Positions 20,658 to 32,931 of a stretch of DNA of 64,000 nt are shown piece by piece. The DNA lies in NCBI GenBank assembly GCA_930367205.1, contig OV884011.1, positions 92,241,474 to 92,305,473 on the forward strand. Reading direction: 5' to 3'. Below the pieces are notes generated by a model, which searched no databases, was not told the DNA's origin, and was given only the letters and a program-made list of their open reading frames with translations. A program made the translations under genes and the position numbers. Every line of letters starts with the position of its first letter. Positions within the stretch are counted from its first letter, which is position 1. The DNA comes from Acanthosoma haemorrhoidale (lineage: Eukaryota; Arthropoda; Insecta; Hemiptera; Acanthosomatidae).

Positions 20658-22270
20658 GGAGAACAACCTGACAAATAATAATACCCTCCTCTTAAACAAC
20701 ATGACTAGAATATATTTGCTGATTCTTTCCGACAGAACTGGAAACGGTACTTAATGGCTCACCTTTTAGGGGCGAGTGGACCAACTGACAGCATATGGCG
20801 AAATATTGTTGCCATTTCAGTCGGCAGATGTGAAACAAAGTGTAAAACGGTTCGCCAAACGACTAACAATAAGTTATCATCTTAAAATTGCAGGTCATGA
20901 AGCACTGAGTCAGCATTTCCGGACTCGTCTATAATAAGCTGCACATTTCAACGTCACCGTTCATTCGTGTTACGATGGTGCAAATGATGCGAATCGGCTT
21001 CAATATTTGTCGGCTTGAGACAAAACAAGCTTTGAAAAAAGGGAATGGCTGATGATGACAATTCCTAGTCGAACAAGACGTGTTGTATTTTGAACCACTA
21101 TATAAAAAATTAAAGTAAAAGTAAAAAAATCTAAATAAAATGCGAATGGTTTGTTCAAACTCACAATCGGAGAACTTCAGCTTTTCGCCTAAAGAATGCA
21201 CTACTTATCAAGCAGAGAAACATAGAAGTGTTGTAAAGTAATACAAAGATGTCCATAACTGAATCATGATGTTAATATTTTTCTAGACCATATAATAAAA
21301 TATTACATTAAATTAACTAAGATGAATATTTTAATATCTGCTTTGTAAATGAAAAATCAAAGGGTAATACACAGTTCACTATTATTACTTTAAATGAAGG
21401 AAGTGTACATCTAAACAATTTCTCTTATTTCATCAACAGCAACAATTGGTAATTTCTTATAGCTGGGATTCCTGATTCTATTTTCTTTTTTTTAGATAGA
21501 CAAATTTTCTTTTATAGAAAACTATTCCATATTTATATTTATATAAATAAAATTCTAATGACATGGTTGTATTCAGGTAGCTCTAGCCTTCTCTTACATT
21601 AAAAGACTTCAACTTCTCAGAAAGTAATTGTTTTTCTCTTAACAGCCACCATTTTGGCCTTATATCTTAGTGCTCTCAGAAGGTTGGAAGTAGTACCTGT
21701 TTAAAACTTTTAGCTACTATTGGATGGGTTGGTCATAATACCCTCCTGATGGGTTCCTTGCTAGAGGCTGATAGGTCCCAGCTTAACTGACGAAACAGAA
21801 CATTCTCAAAGAGAGCGATCACCCATAAAGTACTAAACAGACATCATGGCTTAACTGGCCCACTTACTTGGCCACTTGGCTTTGTACTCTCTTGTGGCAT
21901 GTTCTTTAGCCAGGTTCATTCATAAATATAGCTTATTGTAGTAAAAAAAATAAAAATAAAAAAAATGAGAACAAGAAGAGTCATGATTTAATGAAACTTT
22001 TTTTTTTTTAACATAAGGTTTTTGGACAACCAGCATTCAACAACATCAATGATTTAGCTATAAGTGAATTTTCACATGAAAGAGAATTATAAGTTTTATT
22101 CACAAATATAAGTTTTTAATACTGATTATTAATAAATCATTACTAAAATGAAGATAAGCGTATGGCATAATGTCGCCAGAAAAAAAAATTGGCTCTATTA
22201 AGATTGCTACAGTATAATAAATCAACAATTTAAAATAACATGTTAAAATCCTTTATTAGTTATTCCAGGA
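20658..22270. other. Sequence between the 83-bp repeats
   Basis: Mostly AT-rich. At about 21081 there is TGTTGTATTTTGAACCA, a relative of the ends of the element at 4045-4927. The patch at 21640-21930 has SINE-like composition but no clear tRNA head. The 90-codon minus ORF at 20929-21201 has no recognised domain. Confidence 0.45.
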
Positions 22271-22353
22271 ATTAAAGGGTATAGCAGAGAATCACCACAT
22301 TAAATTTCAATACTCTGGTTGAAGGTTAACGGGAAAAATATTATTTAATTGAA
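22271..22353 (+). repeat. 83-bp direct repeat, copy 2
   Basis: Same orientation as the copy at 20575-20657, with two substitutions (TAATGAGA there, TAACGGGA here). It lies about 170 bp beyond the 3' end of the secreted-protein gene. Confidence 0.85.
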
Positions 22354-22521
22354 TATTTATTAATCTTCAAACTAAGCTATGTAAAAAACATAAAGTACAC
22401 TGCTTGAAAATAAAGGTGACTGGTTTCAGTTAACTTGGAGTTAAAACAATATAGTTATTATGTAAAGTTGGTAAACTTAATCATAAATTTTTTTCAAAGA
22501 AAAACCTAGGGGAGGTAACTA

Positions 22522-23446
22522 TTATTCATTTGTATAATGCAGCTCTCTTTCCTGATGCTCTGATGCATCTGATGTTGAGTTATCACAAGGTGACAGGTTG
22601 AAAGGCAAACTCGTTGGTTGACACCCTTTGAAGACTATTGAAATCACTTCATCTGGGTTGTGCTGTCGAACTGTTTGATAGGTGACAACAGTTTGTGTAA
22701 CCGTTTCCTGAGGCCAAAGCCACTGTCCTCCCCATGAGCCACTCCTTTCACTTTCTGCAGCTTCTAACTCAAAGCTTCTAGGGCCAACCATTTCTGGTAA
22801 TGCAGTTGATTCAATTCTGTAAATTTCAACAATTATAAGAATACTTAAAGTGGTAATATAACAGGTGAATCATATTTTCTACATCTAATATTTAAAGCTG
22901 TTCCTTGCATTTATTGATTTTATTAACATTTTACACCAATATTGGATTTGAGAATGTTTGAAAGGAATCAAAACATCAGAAACTGAATAACTTTGGTAGA
23001 TATTTATACCTTTTTAATATTTAGTAATAATTATGGTGACTGAGTTATGTAACACTGGTCTAGTGTCAAGTGATCAATTTCAAGCATGCCTCAATTTTTC
23101 ATTGAAGCCCCTTTAACCAGCATGGCTCCATGGCTTTATCATAGAATTGTGGTAAGGGAAGGAATCCAGAAATCAACTGGTCAAAACATACTTCTATATT
23201 TTTATAACTTCTAGAGTTCATTCTGTACCTGTTTGTAGGTGATGGATCAATTCTGAGTTTCCTCACATTTCTACATGATGGAAGAGATGAATCCATAACA
23301 ACACATGATGAAGGAACTACTGTCGTTACTAACTTCCTTTCGAGTACAAGACTTGTTACCCTTCTTTTTGGAAAAAACCATTTGGCATCTCGGCAGAATG
23401 AAGAGCCAACAAAAAGTAAAACCAAAAGATTCCAAAACAGCATCAT
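22522..23446 (-). CDS. Secreted small cysteine-containing protein, two exons, function unknown
   Basis: Exon 1 is 23229-23446 and exon 2 is 22522-22816. They join in frame (AAC AG|GTACAG donor, TTTACAG|A acceptor) to give 170 residues. The start MMLFWNLLVLLFVGSSFC is a clear signal peptide. A basic KRR stretch and two cysteines (SSCVV, LPSCRN) follow in exon 1, and two more (FKGCQ, SPCDN) in exon 2. The C-terminal half is acidic and Ser/Thr-rich. The run LVTTVVPSSCVV...LPSC is reminiscent of short insect secreted proteins that pair a Thr/Val-rich stretch with CRRR-like motifs, but I cannot name a family. Another 5' non-coding exon is possible. Confidence in the gene is good; the function is open. 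Confidence 0.75.
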
Positions 23447-26400
23447 GATCTAAAACTATTTGACAAAATATGTAATTCCGTGTTAAAATATATAATACAA
23501 AAATCATTAAACTTATTAGCTGGTAACTTTTAGTAAATTATCTTTTCATTGAAAAATGTTAATAACATTTTTTTTTTTGTAGTTGGTAACAAAACAGCTT
23601 TTGTAAATATCATGTCATGTTTTTGTCTTCCAACAAGTTATTTATTCCTTTTTACAAGCGGTTTCAGCAGTCTACCCTATTTTTATTCTCAAGTGCTCAT
23701 GATGCTGTTGATATAAGCAGTGGCTGATTTGATCTTCAACACTGCTGTTTTTTCTCAATAAAATTTCAAAAACTCATAACTCAAAAACCGTAGAAAATAT
23801 TTACACTTCTAAACTATAAATCTGTTTTTATTCCATAGCCTGAAATGAAGGCAAAATATTATTTTAAACCAAATACAATGCCTATCACAAATACAATCTA
23901 TGACAAAAATGAATTTTGTTTCCTTGATTTCAATTCAGTACCTTGCGAAAAAGTTGCTCAATGATTTTATAAAAAATAGAAGTTTTTTAAGCTAATCACA
24001 GCAATAGTTTTGGATTTCATCACAACTCAATTCATAATTCAAAGTTCCTCCTTAAAACATATTTGATTATATTATTAAATGGGTATCTTTTTTTGGGAGG
24101 GGGGGGGCTAGTTTGTTTTTCCTAAGCGATAATATTTTGTTTAACATTAGAATTATTTCTTCTCTTTTATGTTATGTGGGCTCAATTAATATAGTTGCCA
24201 GGTGCCTTGGCACCTTAAGCTAGAACTATAGTGAAATAAATACATACATAAAACCCAAATGTAAGTATCCAATTAGATATATGTAGAAAAACAGAAACAA
24301 AAAAAAACCTATAATAGAGACAATATTTCTCTGGAGAAAAGAAATGTTTTTCTTTTGTTAGTTTAGTTTTAAAATGCAAAAGCAATTGCAACTGATTGCT
24401 ATTGCTTACAGTTCTAATGCAATTGTCATTGAATCATTAATAAAAGCAGCTAAAATTCTTACTTCTTGTAAAAAGCCAATGAGACTTTTATACAGGTAAA
24501 TAAAAATATTTCCCTGCATATTTTTAAAAATATAAAATTAAAATTTTACTGCCAAAGAATTATAGAAGAAATTTTAATAGAATGTTTTTATTAATTTTAA
24601 TAAATTTATGGATATAACAATATAGTGTATTTTTATAGAATTTTAATTTGGACTATTTCTTGATTGTCATGTACTTGTCTCTAGCACTTATGTATCCCTG
24701 TTCAGGGAAGAAAAGTTAGTTATCTTATTAGGAGCTTCCCACTTATATTGCTGAAAGTGAAATAAAATTCAATTTCCAACAAGATATTCTGACCAAGATC
24801 TTTCATATCTCCAATTCATGTAGTTCTTGAAAAACAAATTACTGAAAAACTTTGTTGGAGTATCGGCTTAGTTTCATGAAACAGAGATACATTCTCTTTC
24901 ATCAACCTAAGCTCATATCCCAACAAAATCTTCCACTCATATATTCACAGTTAACAAAGAACTCCTAGTTCTTGAAAAATATAGCAAATCGCGTAAAGAT
25001 TCCAATGTTAAATATGTTTTCAAGTATGCCCAAATAACTGTGCATGATGGAGAAAAACAGATTAAAACTTTCAACTCATTGCCAATTATAAATAGAGTTA
25101 AAAACACACATTAGTTTTAAGTATATATCCATATATATACAGTCAAAATAATATATTAGAATTTAACTTAATGTGGATAATTAGTTACCTTTCTCTACGA
25201 ACTAAATCTCAGCAGTGATACAATTCTTCCTCCTACATGCAGTTTTAACCTAAAGAAGGGTTTAGAGGGGGAAACTGCCCTTAAGGAATGCCCCTAATGT
25301 TTTTTTTATGTTACAGATGAAGATAACGATAGTAAGATCTGTGAGTTTCCAAGAAAGCATTCCTTTTACATTCAAGCAGATATTCTAAGCATAATAAATC
25401 ATGAAAAAGTGTTTTTGAAAAAATTGTAATGACAAACTAATCAGATGCAGTAATATTTAATTAAACGTTTCTTACTGGACTTATTTCATGATAAACTGAT
25501 TACATACTTCAATCATGCCTTTTAATGCATCCATATATCTTCCACAAATTTTATTTGTATTAAATAACATTTAGGGTAAACAAGATAGGATTTTTTTGTT
25601 TACATCAATAAAATAAATGCAAATTTTGCCCAACAGTCTTATCAAGATTTATACATGGATAGTTCAGCATTTCTGACAGTTAAAAATTTATAAAATCCAA
25701 AAAATAGTATACATAATATAAAGTTCAGTGGTGCTGTGATGCAATGACCCGTGTATATTTATTTTTACAATTTGTTTACATAATATCAAAACATAATTTT
25801 TTTTTTAATTTATTGTACCTAGTTTACGAGTTCTGCAAGTAATTTTCATGGAAAAATATACTTAATTATTATGGGAATTGAAAACATAGCTGGCATATGG
25901 AACAAAGAACTAGCAGGGACAGTTCTAGAATTATACTCGCATTGTTTCTTTGTGATTTATTTTCAAGACAACTTAAAGCTATAATTTTTCACTTGAAAAT
26001 AAAAACTCATTTTTTTTTTTTTTTCAAAAATATATCCTGCCTTTCTTTCTGACAGATGCTCCCATTAAGCAGGTCCATTAGCACATTAGTAATGATGATG
26101 ATATTGATCATAGAGATTGCATACTGATGTCTTTAATGTAAAGTACTTAGCTGGTGGCCATGTGCACTCACCTTAATATTTCATGTCATCCTTACATACT
26201 CTGCATCTTTGTTATTATCTGTCTACTAAAAATAAATGTTGAAATCTAGAAGTACTTCATTTCTTATAACCTAATTTTGAAAAATAAATGAATCCTCTAC
26301 CGAAGGGTAACATTGATGCAATATTCAGGTAAAATAGTAATATTTGCTTTGATATTCTAATAATTGTTTTTCTTTACTGAAGTAGAAACTTCATTTAGTA

Positions 26401-27640
26401 ATAATCTGCATTATTTCAAAAATAGATGTTTTCTTATGAGATTTAATTTTTAAACAAACACTCCTCAGTCATTCCACAGCATTTTTTATTAATAAAAACC
26501 TGCCACCAACCAAATAGATGCTACTTTTTTTTTTTTGTTCAAAAAAGTTGATATTCAATTTAATTTGTTGTTTGCTGACAATTTTTGACAAATTTGACTT
26601 ACAGTTCCAACAAACTCTAGGCAATCTTTACCTTTTCTTTTTCTTTGTGGACTGGTACTATGCTAGTAAAGCTAGTATATTAATAAGTTAAGTATGGCAC
26701 ATTCATTTATAATCAAAATTTTTAATTACACACTTTTTTTTGTGATAGACAAAATTTTCGTTACCATTAAATATGAAAAAGTGATCTCTTAATTATCATT
26801 TAGCTCAAATATTAGGTAATGACAACAGAATATAATATTCTTTGTAAAATGGTATCACAAATATAGTTAATGAACAACAAGTCATGCTTAGTTAATAACA
26901 TTTTTTATAGCAGCATAAATTAGTTTTCACATCATGGTTAGATCCATAGCAATAAAAAGAAATGACAATTTCCAAAAGCCAATAATTGTATTCCATCCAA
27001 AATTTATTTAAATTTAGTCGTTTTATAGCATTAAGGACAACATAATTCAGTAGCATCCCATCAAATATAATATTACTTTAATATGCTTGTATGCTTTCGT
27101 TAAAAGAATGCAAGTATTCAGATGCAAAATATTAACAATTTAAAATTCTCAGAATTATTTTAGATTAAGAGAGAATATTAGAGTACTCTTCAAAAGGAAA
27201 ATTTGTAAGAGATTCCTTGAACGAATATTTTGTAAATCGTCCTTAAAATAACATCATATTGTTACCAAACAATGGAAATATGAGCGCATGTTAAATAATC
27301 AGTAATAAAAATGGAATTGGTAGTTTGTCAAGAGCTGAAAAGAGATTCAGGAAGTATTTAACAAAAGACGTTAATTTGTTTTTAATTGTTTTTCTAACAT
27401 TAATTTTATGGCTTATTTATTTTTAATGCTAGTTTTAATAATGTAAATTAAATAAAAGGCAAATGGTGCAATAATAGAAATATATTTACTGTACAGTTAC
27501 GGTTTACGTACTAGGTTATATATCTACGAATTATATGATCATACATATTTAGTTTATATTTTTCAATTCATTATTCAAATAAATTAGTAAATAAATATTT
27601 TTAATTGTTTAACCACCATGAAAAAAATGTAAATATATGT
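23447..27640. other. Intergenic AT-rich DNA between the secreted-protein gene and SLC35C2
   Basis: Six-frame content is short and random-looking throughout, and no exon with splice sites stands out. Noted items: a G-run at about 24096-24108, a hairpin at 24200-24215 followed by a simple ATACATACATA tail (possible SINE 3' end), and several long A or T runs. Confidence 0.55.
24200..24215. repeat. Perfect short hairpin AGGTGCC-TT-GGCACCT
   Basis: A 7-bp stem with a 2-base loop, about 30 bp before an AATAAATACATACATAAA tail. This is plausible as the 3' end of a short retroposon. Confidence 0.5.
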
Positions 27641-27647
27641 TTCGATA

Positions 27648-27655
27648 TATCGATA
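27648..27655. promoter_or_regulatory. DRE-like core promoter motif TATCGATA
   Basis: The perfect palindrome TATCGATA lies 267 bp upstream of the SLC35C2 ATG. In Drosophila this is the binding site of DREF and marks promoters of housekeeping genes, which would suit this transporter. Its function here is inferred from position and sequence only. Confidence 0.5.
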
Positions 27656-27921
27656 GACATTAGTCTTCGAAGAACTGTCACTTTTTCCCCCACTCTTTGA
27701 TGTTGCCAAAGTTTATTTACTTGTGGCACAAAATTTGAAGTTACCATCTGTTACTAATGTAGAAGTATTTCTATTGTATATGCTTCATTTTAATTGTTGT
27801 ATTTTCTTAAACTTTACTTTAGGAGGATGGAAAAATGTCCTTCAGGAATTTTTTTAATTTTATGGTGGTAATTTATTGTTTATCTGAATTTAATGTCAAA
27901 TTAAATAGTTAGTTAAGTGAC

Positions 27922-30900
27922 ATGGCAAGGGTTATTTTACACGAGACTGACAGTGCTAAGAATTTGAATTTTTCTAATAACCATTGCTTCTCAAATTTAA
28001 TAGCATCAGCAGGAATCATTCTTTTGTATTTTCCTCTGTCAATTGGTCTGACATTTTATCAAAGATGGTTCTTAAAAGTAAGTAATTCCATATGTAAATT
28101 ACTTGAGTTTTTTTTCTTAATTCTCTTTTAACTCTTTACATAGATTTTATTAACAAGTCCTTATGGTAATTTTAGTGGAGCTAGTCAAGCATCCTTTTTA
28201 TTGTTTATAATCTTGCACCTAATGATACCCTTCCTCGGAGTTTTGTTACTTTATTTTGGTTTTTGTGGCTTCTTCTCGAGGATTATTAATCTTTGTTTTT
28301 TATATGTTGTTTACAGATTAATGTATGACCTCGGAGAAGAATCTTCTCAATGTTTATCTAATTGCAAACTATTAATGTAAGCTCTGATTACTAATAGTGC
28401 AATTAAATTGTTGTAGGATTTCCATTTTCCACTACTGGTTGTTATGGTTCACCTTCTGGCCAAATTCATGGCTGCCTCTTTATGTCGAAGTATTTGGACA
28501 TGCTGGACCCGGAAGACAAGGGTCCGAATTGAGTGGCCTAACACTATCAGGAAAATAGTACCTACAGGAATATCAAGTGGTTTAGATGTAGCATTTTCAA
28601 ATTGGGGAATTGAGTTAATCACTGTGTCATTGTTAGTATTACTTAAAATATTTAGACTGTTTTACTTCTTATGACAAATATTTACTTCACAATTTTTTCT
28701 ATGTTGTAGGTACACTATGACCAAATCAACAGCGATCGTGTTTCTACTTATATTTGCATTACTTTTGAAATTAGAAGAGAAGGTAATTTAAATGTTTGTA
28801 TTTGATTAATTTAGTAGTATAACACCATCTAAAAAATAGATTTATTGTAGACCTGGTCACTGTTTTTAACCGTCACTATGATATCAGGAGGTCTGCTGCT
28901 ATTCACTTATAAAGCTGCGCAGTTTGATCTATTGGGATTCTTATTAGTGTTGTTTGCTTCATTTTGCAGGTATTTCAATTATCCCAAAATGAGTTTGTAT
29001 GTAATGTCAGAATTAATTTTATCTGTTTTGTTTTATTGATTTTCAGTGGGTTGCGTTGGACTCTAGCCCAATTTGTAATGCAAAAATCCGATATGGGATT
29101 AAGCAATCCAATAGACATGTTATATCATGTTCAACCCTGGATGTTCTTATCAATTTTGCCTTTTATAGTGATTTTTGAAGGTAATATGTTATAAAAATTA
29201 CTATAGAATAGTTTCTAAAAATACTTGAACCACTAAGAAGAATTTATCACTTCCTTCCTGTTGATAAAGTGAAGAAGATAACATTTCTTTAGACCTTGGT
29301 TATATTTACTGAAGTTAAATTAGAAAGCCTTTATTTTTCACAAATCTTTGATGAAATATAATACCATGTAGCAGTTTAATCTTATTTAATTTCATTGAAA
29401 TAAAATCATGCATAAATTAACATGTTTTCTATGCACTAAATCTTGGACAAATATCTTTTCCTTATAACAATGTTAACTGATGGATTTGGTCCACGACAAG
29501 TTGATATCATCTAGAGTTTTATATTTATGGTTACAAAGGTATAAGAATTCTAACCTGAAAAGGAAGTAACTATCAAAGTAATCAATATTCAGGTATATGT
29601 GCGTAGACATGTTAAATATTTCCTTTTAGTGCTATTGTAACTTTTATCTGAACTACTCAAACTTTTTTTAAGGGTTAACTAGGTAGTGTTACCGAGAACC
29701 CATAATAGATATATAGATAAAATAAGTTTATCTATCTTTCTATCTCAGATTGTGGTGAAGCCACTCTCCCCCAAAAGAATAATTCCACTTTTAGTTGTAT
29801 TTTTTTTTGCCATCTAAAACCATGTAATCATTCATTTTGTTCTAACTTAAGAACTGATAAATAATACAAATAAACAAGACGTTCTCCCCTCAAAAAATCA
29901 AAATGCCATAACAAAGCACTTTTGACAATCTGATCATTGAAAGTGCCAGTGGTACTCATATAAAATACTATGGACAGACATAATGTCTTGCTTAAATGAA
30001 AATATGTCTTGCTTAAATGAAAATATGTCTTGCTTAAAAGTTAAATTTTTAAAAAACAGCCTTCAAAAAACCGTTATTAATAATAATTACTCTGATATTA
30101 ATAATTATTGACTAGCCCTATAGTCTAGTGGTTAGCATGCTAAGACCTAGGTTTGATCCCTGGCTCACCATAGGATTTTCCCTTTTGGGTGATGAGTCTG
30201 GTTGGGGTTAACTCAGTCTCATGAGAATAAATAAGTAGCAATTTAATAAAAAAAAGTAGCGTATCCAATTTAGAAAGCCGAATTTTTAAAGTTGAGCTAC
30301 ATTTTAAAATTTCTCAACTCACAGCTAAAAGGCTAGTTAAGATTAAAATTAATATTTTTTCCCCATGGATAAGGACACAAAAAAAAAAGAACTTTAGAGC
30401 AATTCTAGACCATTAAATTTTCAGAGCCACCATTAGAAATTGTGTATTTAACTCCTTCCGAGCAAGTTTTTATGACAAAATTTTATTTTAAATGATTATT
30501 TATTTTTTCTTTATTTATTTTCTTTTCAAAAATAAATTTTGTCATGATTGAGTTAGTTTAATAAATAATACCAAGTAGTTTTTTTCACAGTTGGCTAGTA
30601 AGTATTTAAGAACTTCGCATGATACAGCTCATAACGAGCCACCTTTATTTATTTTTAAGTAAAATATTAATGCTTTGTATTTTTTCATTACAGTTTCCAC
30701 TTCATTGCAAAACTGACTACCATTTTACAATGGAGTAAATGTCCTTATTATTTATTTTTCAATTTCAGCCCAACCAGCGGTCAATAGTTGGAATGCACTG
30801 GTATTTCCACAGGATTATGATATAGTTTGGACGAAAATGAGTTACATCTTAATTGGAAGCTTTATAGCTCTTGCAATGGAGCTGTCAGAATATCTTGTGG

Positions 30901-32931
30901 TTTCCAAAATGTCAAGTCTAACACTAGCTGTTGCTGGTATTTTCAAAGTAAGCCACATTAATTATTGCTTGTTAATTTTATAAAAATAAATGCAATATTT
31001 TATTAATAATATTATTGAAGCGCTGTATATTTCTCAACTCTCATCATATGTCCACAATATTCTAGGATCCTCTTTATTATATTATTTAGATGTGCTAATG
31101 TTTCCCGGAAAACGGTTTTTCTGGTATGACTGAGTTGGTAGAGTGCCTGACTGGAGATCAGGAGGTCCCGAGTTTGAATTTATGCCCTTTTTTCTTTGGC
31201 CAATAACTAATTTAATGTAATTTTACTTCACCTCTTTTATGTTGTTTTTTTGTTTTTGGTGTTAACAGGAAGTTTGCACTTTGACTTTAGCTATTGAATG
31301 GAATGGAGATGTCATGTCTAAACTGAACTTTGTTGGACTTCTTCTGTGTCTAGCTGGTAAGTTAATAGTGATGTGGCAGCAACAAATAACACCTGAATTT
31401 TGTAAAAAAAATACTTGTTACTTCTACTTTGCTAACCAGACTATATACACTGATGTACAAAATTAACAAACCACCCTTATTTTTTGAAAAATTTCCAATT
31501 TGTGCAAATTTTAGACTTAATAACTCATTAAAAACAAAATTTTATTTTACACTTATAATCGAAGGTGCATAATGAGTAAAAGAAAAATATTGTAAAATAA
31601 AAGATAAACTTAAAAACTTTAATTAAATTAATACTTAACGGCCAAAGAAAAAATATACTGGCAGAATCCTCTTGATTAGATATCGAAGAAGTCCCAATTT
31701 GCTTCCTGATCCTGACAGTATATTGTTTCTTTGGCTCTTAATTATTAATAATAATGGGTAAGATATCATAATGAAAATAGTTGGTATTAAAAAGGTTTAT
31801 TAAAATATATCATATATTTTCATATTGTACCTTAACATTGGGCAACTAGCTCTCAGAAAATGGAATTGTGCTGTCAGCTCTGTGCCAATCATGTATAATC
31901 TGTAAGGACTGTAACAGTCACAGCAAAAGCGTAGCCAAAAAGGATTCATATTGCAGCGACCATCCACCCATGCAGGCTACCTTAGTTGGTGGAGCCCCAG
32001 GCTAGATATTGCAAAGCACCGATCCTGTCAATATATTTTTTTTCTTCGGTTGTTAATTATTAATATTCTTGTAATATCTTTTAGGGATCTGCCTGCATGT
32101 TTTTAGAAGAGGATCAAATGAAACAAATAGGACTAGAGCTAGGAGTAAATCTCATGATGAAGCATCTGCTAGGTACGTGTAAAATGTTGAACATTAACAT
32201 TTTTATATGGTAATTACTATTTTTTTTTAAAATACACTTACTATCAAGCCAGGCCAACCTTATAGTGAAGCCACCTATCCCTATCAATTAAAAATGATAA
32301 AATTTAGCAGATCATGACAGAAAATATTTTCTACTCCATAAATTATGATTAAGTATTATTAATTATTTGGTAATAAAAAGTAAGGGATGATATATCAATC
32401 AGAAGGATATCAAATTAAAGGTCTCGACATTCTTATTAGTAGTATACATTATATATAATATAATCGTGTTCACAATTTTAACTCAACCCATGTTTTACCT
32501 ACCCTTATTTTGTATGGTGGTTCCATTTGATCCAATTAATTATTTGGTAATTTAAAAAAAAAAATGCCTTTCCTATCCTATTGAGTAAGGTATCAGATTT
32601 ATAATTGAGACCCTGATCAATCATGTATTGGTACCTAAGTGGAGTCCAATTACAAAAGGTCATTAAAATCACACCTCACTTTTATTTATTTTATATTCGA
32701 TAATAGCAGTATCCTATTTTTAAAATTATTATGAAAAAGTGCTAGATTAGCTAAGTAGTGTAGCCCCTTAACTACCTACAAGTTAAGTGTCACATTTAAC
32801 TAAGTATAATTATTTTATAAATGTTTTACAGGTTTTTAGGTGAAGCGACTGCATCGTCTGACGAGGATGACAATAGAGATGACTCTTCTACAGAGGTTCT
32901 GTTCAGTGTGCTCCAGTCGAGAGACAGATAA
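27922..32931 (+). CDS. SLC35C2: Solute carrier family 35 member C2-like transporter, nine exons
   Basis: Exons: 27922-28077, 28417-28631, 28710-28782, 28851-28969, 29047-29180, 30769-30947, 31269-31356, 32085-32172 and 32832-32931. All have GT-AG borders, and they join in frame to 383 residues, close to the family's usual ~365. It is a multi-spanning membrane protein of the drug/metabolite transporter (triose-phosphate translocator-like) type. Hallmarks are SIGLTFYQRWFLK, DFHFPLLVV, SSGLDVAFSNWGIELITVSL (residues ~107-126), YTMTKSTAIVFLLIFALLL, FCSGLRWTLAQF and SSLTLAVAGIFKE. The C-terminal tail is acidic and Ser-rich, ending LQSRDR. Vertebrate SLC35C2 acts in the early secretory pathway and influences Notch fucosylation, so a Golgi nucleotide-sugar role is likely but inferred. 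The start is the first ATG of the reading frame before the first membrane segment. Intron 5 (29181-30768) and intron 7 carry repeats. Confidence 0.93.
29983..30040 (+). repeat. 21-bp tandem repeat, nearly three copies
   Basis: The unit ATGTCTTGCTTAAATGAAAAT starts at 29983 (one base shorter by register in the first junction), 30004 and 30025. It lies in intron 5 of SLC35C2 and is probably a minisatellite that varies between individuals. Confidence 0.85.
30111..30260 (+). repeat. tRNA-derived SINE, family B
   Basis: The head has GTCTAGTGGTTAGCATGC (A box) and GGTTTGATCCCTGG (B box), like a tRNA of the Asp/Glu/Val type. The body contains CCCTTTTGGGTGATGAG, and an A-rich tail begins near 30248. 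It lies in SLC35C2 intron 5. Relatives are at about 48035-48240 (minus) and 52612-52690. Confidence 0.75.
31118..31260 (+). repeat. tRNA-derived SINE, family A
   Basis: ACTGAGTTGGTAGAGTG (A box), a perfect anticodon-type stem CCTGA/TCAGG around CTGGAGA, then GGTCCCGAGTTTGAATT (B box). The T-arm no longer pairs, so this is not a tRNA gene. The tail CCTTTTTTCTTTGGCCAATAA matches the copy at 19880. It ends just before the acceptor of SLC35C2 exon 7. Confidence 0.75.
31635..31741. mobile_element. Small inverted-repeat element (MITE) with TTAA borders
   Basis: The left end TTAACGGCCAAAGAAAAAAT matches the reverse complement of the right end, TTAAGAGCCAAAGAAACAAT. Similarity continues for about 34 nt with roughly five mismatches. 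Both ends begin with TTAA, the target of piggyBac-type transposases. A further diverged right end lies at 32021-32056. It sits in SLC35C2 intron 7 and has no coding capacity. Confidence 0.65.
32021..32056. repeat. Second right-end copy of the TTAA inverted-repeat element
   Basis: GATCCTGTCAATATATTTTTT leading into CTTCGGTTGTTAA resembles the right end at 31708-31741. Both are followed by TTATTAATA. It may mark a longer parental element, 31635-32056, of which the 107-bp form is one half. Confidence 0.5.

Noticed and set aside
31118..31190. tRNA gene with a serine-like anticodon loop
   Set aside because: The anticodon stem is perfect, but the T-arm and acceptor stem do not pair and a SINE tail follows.
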